Shown piece after piece: positions 6,301-8,765 of a stretch of DNA of 8,765 nucleotides. Numbering within the stretch: the stretch's first letter is position 1; every line of letters begins with the position of its first letter. This stretch comes from Gemmatimonadota bacterium. GTDB taxonomy: Bacteria > JBHIER01 > G020348925. The position numbers and the translations under genes are program-made. The stretch spans positions 1,506,453 through 1,515,217 of the forward strand of contig CP070758.1 in the NCBI GenBank assembly GCA_020348925.1, in the 5' to 3' direction. The notes under the pieces are model-generated. The model did no database searches, had not been told where the DNA came from, and worked only from the letters and a program-made list of their open reading frames with translations.

Positions 6301-8765
6301 ACGCACCATGTATTCGTATCCCGGAAAACACTTCCACTGGTTCAATTCGGCATTCCAAATCCAGGAGTAGGTCGTATCATGGCCGGCATCGCCCAGAATC
6401 CTGGGCCTGCCCGGCTGAGGCCCCCTCTGCTGCCAGACAATGTAAAAACAACGCTTGGGTGGGATGATGATGCAACTGTCGCGCACCACCACCTTTTCCC
6501 AATTCCAGTTCCCGATAAAGCCGACACCCTCTATGAAATCCAAAGGCGGCGACTCCAACATGGATACATCTGGCGGCAGAGGCTCACAGGGCTCGCACGG
6601 CGACACCAATCCCACATAGACCCACATATTGATGAGCCCCATGTCAAACCACTGAAAGGAGATGGTATCAAGCCTGGCCTCACCGCAGGGATTGTAAAAA
6701 CCGATGGCGTACAGATCCGATCCGGGCGTCGGCCCCACGAGATAATCGTCCGCCTGCTCGTCAAGATCGTTGTCCCAGCAGCAGTGGCCCCAGCACTCGG
6801 GGTAACACGGCCCGCGGCGGCCGTCGAAGCCCTCGACACCACGCTCCACATGAAGCGGGATATTGTTGTTGATGATCCAAGGATCGCCCGGCTCGAGATC
6901 GAAGGTCAGGTAAAAGTCCGTACAGGCGTCCGACGTGAGAAAGCCTGTGCTGCCGTTCTCACCGGCACCCAGCACTGTCGGATCAGGACCGCCCGTCGGA
7001 TCGAAGGGCGGCGGATTCTGCCGCAGGCAGGTGCTGCTCAAGGAGGTGTTTGGCGGCAGGGTCAGGATCAGGGTATATACTCCGGCTGTGCCATCGGTCA
7101 GAAATCGATAGTAGCCCGAGGATCCATCGTCGAAGATCGTAATCGCACCCGGACCGCTGACCGACACGTTCCCGCCGGGGATAATCTCACCCGTCTCCTC
7201 GTCGTAGTAGTAACCAGTGGGATCGTAGTCGAGATGGTTGGGAATACCGTCCCCGTCTCGATCAGTAATTCCTTCAAGGATATCCGGCATGCCGTCCCCG
7301 TCCGAATCCCCGCACGGCGGGTCCAGGGTGGCACAGGTCTGATACGGTGCAAAACGAGCCCACGATGGGCAGTCCTCCCAGTAGACGTTGTCCTCACAAT
7401 AACTGTCGTGATCGTCGCAGCAGGCCCCATAGAGCCACGGCTCGCTGCAGATAACAAAGGCCATATCCAGAGGCTCACCCGTCTCAGGATCGAGGAGGCG
7501 CATATCCTCCTGACTCGTTGATAAAATCTTGTCCTTAAATGGCCCTTTTCGAGATGAAGTGGGAGTTTCTAAATTCAAATAAAAAATAACCCACAGTGCA
7601 GCGTCATTGAAATGGCTCTTCGATGTCTTCCAACCCCACGCCGGCAAAGATGGTCCGCCGTTATCACCCGTCTCGACAGCTGCAGCGATCATGAGCCAGT
7701 AAATGGTCCCTTCTTCCTGAATAAAGAATCCATTCCCAAATCCGTTGTCAATTGGGAAAAAAACGTCCGACATATCCAGTGTATACTGAAAATATCTCTG
7801 ATGATCCGTCGGGAAAACTGAGCCCTCTCCAGGAATAAAAAATCCCTCCCACTCGGATGTTTCTATCGGATAAGAATCCCAACCCTCACAGATACCATAC
7901 CACAGCAAATCTCCCCACATACTGTAGCCGGTCGGGCTTTCGTGGGCAGGGATGTCACTTAGAATACCTACCAGAAAACCGTGAATTTCGTCCTCAACAT
8001 CCTCCAACCACGAACCCCAGAGTTGAATTTCGGTCACCGGGCCGGTCTCCGTGCACAGCCAATCATCGACCGCAGCTACGCCACTCCATTGTCCTAACTC
8101 AAAAATTAAAGTTGATGAGAAAACATCCCAGCCGGACTCGTCCGGAAATTGGGGGTAATGCATCTTTGGATAGCACTCGCAGGCATCGTCAGGACCATTC
8201 CCGTTCAGATCCCCAAGACACGTGCTGCCCGGTCCCAGGGGAACGCCCCCGATGGCCAGACATTCCTCGTAGAGCAACTCCTGGCACAATCCCTCTTCCA
8301 TGCAGCAGGCCACGGTCGAGGGAAACTCACAGGCATCGTCTGAGCCGTTGAAATCATTGTCCCCAAGACAGACGCTGCCCGGACCCTGGGGTACACCGCC
8401 GTTGTCAATACAGGTACGCACACCCAGATCGAAACAGCCGCCATCGGAGAAGCAGCAGGCCTCCACGGCCCCAAGGACACAGTTGCAGCAGATGTCCACT
8501 GTCCCGTCCCCATTGACGGTCACATCCCGCTCGCAGATCTCATCCGGCGGACATCCACCGGAGCAGCCAACAAAATGCAGCACACCGGTGGCCATCCGAA
8601 TGGTGGCCGTCGTCGTGCCGGCTAAACCATCCAGAACACTGCCAGGACAGCCTTCAAACTCGATCTGATAGGTGATATCGAAGAAGCTGTCGATATGATA
8701 CAACCCGCCGCCAAGATCTGTTATGGTCGTCTGGCCCGGACTCGGCAGACCTAAATCTGTACCAC
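3343..8765 (-). CDS. Giant secreted multidomain protein, C-terminal part with cohesin-dockerin-cohesin and T9SS sorting domain
   Basis: This is open from the right edge to a TAG at 3343-3345 and continues the protein starting at 2829. In full-length numbering it ends at residue 2703. In order: two Cys-rich repeats (999-1093); a compact DUF7901-like domain (1095-1338); a third Cys-rich unit (1343-1381); calcium loops DSDGDGMPDILE and DRDGDGIPNHLD (1383-1409); a beta-rich region; two tandem 235-residue units (1734-1965, 1980-2222); a cohesin-like domain (2243-2398, VPGDTVTVGLMLDN and VQIDLAYDAQYL); a dockerin-like pair (2404-2474), whose second loop SDANGDTLVNIIDL fits the calcium consensus; a second cohesin-like domain (2479-2609); and a type IX sorting domain (2616-2703) with AQNYPNPFNP, VYNILGQVV and GVYFYRI. 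The family sense is Sec export followed by T9SS outer-membrane passage and surface attachment. The apparent internal TTG start near 8703 is not real: it lies inside the continuing frame. No enzyme domain was seen. Confidence 0.92.
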   Translation of the reverse strand, partial: GTDLGLPSPGQTTITDLGGGLYHIDSFFDITYQIEFEGCPGSVLDGLAGTTTATIRMATGVLHFVGCSGGCPPDEICERDVTVNGDGTVDICCNCVLGAVEACCFSDGGCFDLGVRTCIDNGGVPQGPGSVCLGDNDFNGSDDACEFPSTVACCMEEGLCQELLYEECLAIGGVPLGPGSTCLGDLNGNGPDDACECYPKMHYPQFPDESGWDVFSSTLIFELGQWSGVAAVDDWLCTETGPVTEIQLWGSWLEDVEDEIHGFLVGILSDIPAHESPTGYSMWGDLLWYGICEGWDSYPIETSEWEGFFIPGEGSVFPTDHQRYFQYTLDMSDVFFPIDNGFGNGFFIQEEGTIYWLMIAAAVETGDNGGPSLPAWGWKTSKSHFNDAALWVIFYLNLETPTSSRKGPFKDKILSTSQEDMRLLDPETGEPLDMAFVICSEPWLYGACCDDHDSYCEDNVYWEDCPSWARFAPYQTCATLDPPCGDSDGDGMPDILEGITDRDGDGIPNHLDYDPTGYYYDEETGEIIPGGNVSVSGPGAITIFDDGSSGYYRFLTDGTAGVYTLILTLPPNTSLSSTCLRQNPPPFDPTGGPDPTVLGAGENGSTGFLTSDACTDFYLTFDLEPGDPWIINNNIPLHVERGVEGFDGRRGPCYPECWGHCCWDNDLDEQADDYLVGPTPGSDLYAIGFYNPCGEARLDTISFQWFDMGLINMWVYVGLVSPCEPCEPLPPDVSMLESPPLDFIEGVGFIGNWNWEKVVVRDSCIIIPPKRCFYIVWQQRGPQPGRPRILGDAGHDTTYSWIWNAELNQWKCFPGYEYMVRVCLDYNPGCLETPKPTITWTHPYRDQYPCVCDDYTVKAVFRNECEEAAPLSASFFEAPWGLFTVPPIGIRPHCTVGPVMVPGGATDTLTCECEYHHHPDGENWWARNIVVTWLAKQWDVDGAFCLDDTLNFARRCRMTIWPEDPWSTEPVRWGLKPIVIPVWNDASVPMAIELSLEGVPEEWEVILNETLLVLQPFGTPGDRDSVYVTVWPDGPEPEGPVLLKVRGFKCSGEWGEVELEFMPYPEHLYLGPDGRRVQPVHAEDIRWSPRYPCENVPYDVWATVVNEGSNSAYPKISFGLAPWGFFMPVEAVYDTVLWGGIGGSGIQVVAPYHGKTPFYEYEAIISSTYQQYARNIVVDYPVLRDHCLTPGDGPGEWIWTVEDSTTGYLRDCERWMWSRHRWVSAEATWASVVVPLPVSNEEPYYDCISLWIEAGDIPPLWDYYFSETVLCLEPGGRGQALLTIIPRGSGPPVELPAHVVVHAAKGYCSQDTAVADIKFMPFTGMCMRDTSGVKVAYKHSNCGGEDPTVVPGDTVTVGLMLDNEYPVSAVQIDLAYDAQYLQVVEVVKTARSEGFELVWLSHPGGGLVEIALFSTPEHPQIEVLPAGEGFCELPPGYAHEGNLSILRVLFEVLPGAPAGSCADIVYSDVILDGLDDWGDPPEPKEPLCLKLEDKGQICFGGYLVPGKCDVTGQFGVADTMVTLLDLFAVLNHMVGRQEPPLTGPVTSPGTQLWASDANGDTLVNIIDLMKCINRAVGVCDPKVVVAEVAVGDAVGVSGRTVAVPVDVTSEQDVAGVLLRFRYDGDVLEAGAPEVTERSAGMDVMSQVVGEELVVFVSSLSGGVIEAGSGPVVRVLFEVMGEVGDEIEVEVVEPVVFTVDERISFGHGRLFVVKVGDLIPLEYSLAQNYPNPFNPVTSIEFGLPEDARVNVTVYNILGQVVTELVNDDMEAGYHRVRWDGEQAASGVYFYRIRANDFTQTRRMVLMR
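4789..5517 (-). repeat. Large tandem protein repeat, unit B (about 243 residues)
   Basis: Residues 1980-2222 are the second copy of the unit described at 5560-6255. A short linker (LYLGPDGRRVQPV) separates the units. The copies share motif order but have low overall identity. Unit B leads directly into the cohesin-like domain, so the pair may act as a stalk placing the cohesin, dockerin and sorting modules at the C-terminal end. Confidence 0.75.
5560..6255 (-). repeat. Large tandem protein repeat, unit A (about 232 residues)
   Basis: Residues 1734-1965 match unit B at 4789-5517 in order: TITW against DIRW, then HPYRDQYPC against SPRYPC, APWGLFTVP against APWGFFMPV, ARNIVV in both, RRCRMTIW against RDCERWMW, VIPVWN against VVPLPVSN, VLQPFG against CLEPGG, and ELEFMPYP against DIKFMPFT. 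Conserved Trp, Cys and Pro positions and alternating hydrophobics suggest two Ig-like beta-sandwiches per unit. No named family was recognised. Confidence 0.75.
7591..8172 (-). repeat. Intragenic duplication, copy 2 (DUF7901-like domain core)
   Basis: Residues 1095-1288 are the second, compact copy of the domain, matching 1333-1842 at protein level. It goes directly into a short linker and then PLDMAFVICSEP, without the long insertion of copy 1. It carries extra residues around LEDVEDEIHGF and the EWEGFFIPGEG loop. The copies are clearly diverged, so the duplication is old relative to the identical terminal repeat. Confidence 0.8.
8176..8460 (-). repeat. Two tandem Cys-rich repeats of about 46 residues
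   Basis: Residues 999-1043 and 1048-1093 share the pattern ACC(F/M)..G.C, then C...GGVP.GPGS.CLGD, then NG(S/P)DDACE. The evenly spaced Cys suggest disulfide-stabilised small modules of an exported protein. A third, more divergent unit starting GACCDDHDSYC lies at 7312-7428. Similar repeats are common in secreted proteins of Planctomycetes and FCB bacteria; this family link is from memory. Confidence 0.8.
8626..8765. repeat. Terminal direct repeat, right copy (contig overlap)
   Basis: This is an exact copy of 1-140 in the same orientation and reading frame. Merging the two copies joins the left and right parts of the gene without a stop or frameshift. The join reads VLDG then LAGTTTATIRM, a continuous domain. 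Confidence 0.97.

Noticed and set aside
5953-7521. Plus-strand open frame of 522 codons opposite the giant gene
   Set aside because: It is antisense to clear domain-bearing coding sequence. The translation is rich in Arg, His, Ile and Pro with no recognisable motif, as expected for a shadow of a GC-rich gene.
1-8765. Phage or virus with direct terminal repeats
   Set aside because: No structural, packaging, replication or lysis gene is present. The ends fall inside one bacterial surface-protein gene.

Overview
The window is 8,765 bp. Its first 140 bp (1-140) are repeated exactly as its last 140 bp (8626-8765). Read as an assembler's circular contig, the unique unit is 8,625 bp. It holds one gene on the minus strand plus a 513 bp intergenic region. 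The gene starts at 2829, runs leftward through position 1, re-enters at the right end and stops at 3343. The frame stays open across the join, giving a predicted protein of 2,703 residues. In the linear window the gene appears as two pieces, 1-2829 (N-terminal part) and 3343-8765 (C-terminal part), which share the 140 bp overlap.

The organism looks like an uncultured bacterium of the FCB superphylum (Zixibacteria, KSB1, Latescibacteria or Krumholzibacteria-like). The main evidence is the C-terminal tail with the AQNYPNPFNP motif and the GVYFYR signature of type IX secretion (T9SS type A) sorting domains. Cys-rich ACC...GG.P.GPGS.CLGD repeats, DUF7901-like domains, and cohesin and dockerin modules on giant secreted proteins fit FCB and Planctomycetes-like environmental genomes. 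This placement is inference, as there is no marker gene.

Protein layout in full-length numbering: Sec signal peptide (1-34); N-terminal beta-rich region (35 to about 320); first DUF7901-like domain (about 330-500) with a long insertion before its SLDLAFVILG end (to about 687); Cys-rich segment and a planctomycete-like secreted domain (about 690-960) that contains the overlap; Cys-rich repeats (999-1093); second, compact DUF7901-like domain (1095-1338); third Cys-rich unit and two Asp-rich calcium loops (1343-1414); a beta-rich region (about 1430-1725); two tandem units of about 235 residues (1734-1965 and 1980-2222); cohesin-like domain, dockerin-like pair and second cohesin-like domain (2243-2609); T9SS sorting domain (2616-2703). 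No catalytic domain was recognised. The protein looks like a calcium-dependent cell-surface or extracellular scaffold or adhesin.

The intergenic region (2830-3342) is AT-rich near the gene start. It contains a convincing sigma70-like promoter, a 5' leader with a hairpin, a strong ribosome binding site, a candidate intrinsic terminator and a short REP-like palindrome after the stop. There is no replication, partition, mobilisation, phage, tRNA or rRNA gene. The likeliest reading of the circle is a collapsed tandem array, or two paralogous genes joined through a shared 140 bp conserved segment. A genuine single-gene circular DNA is possible but unsupported.
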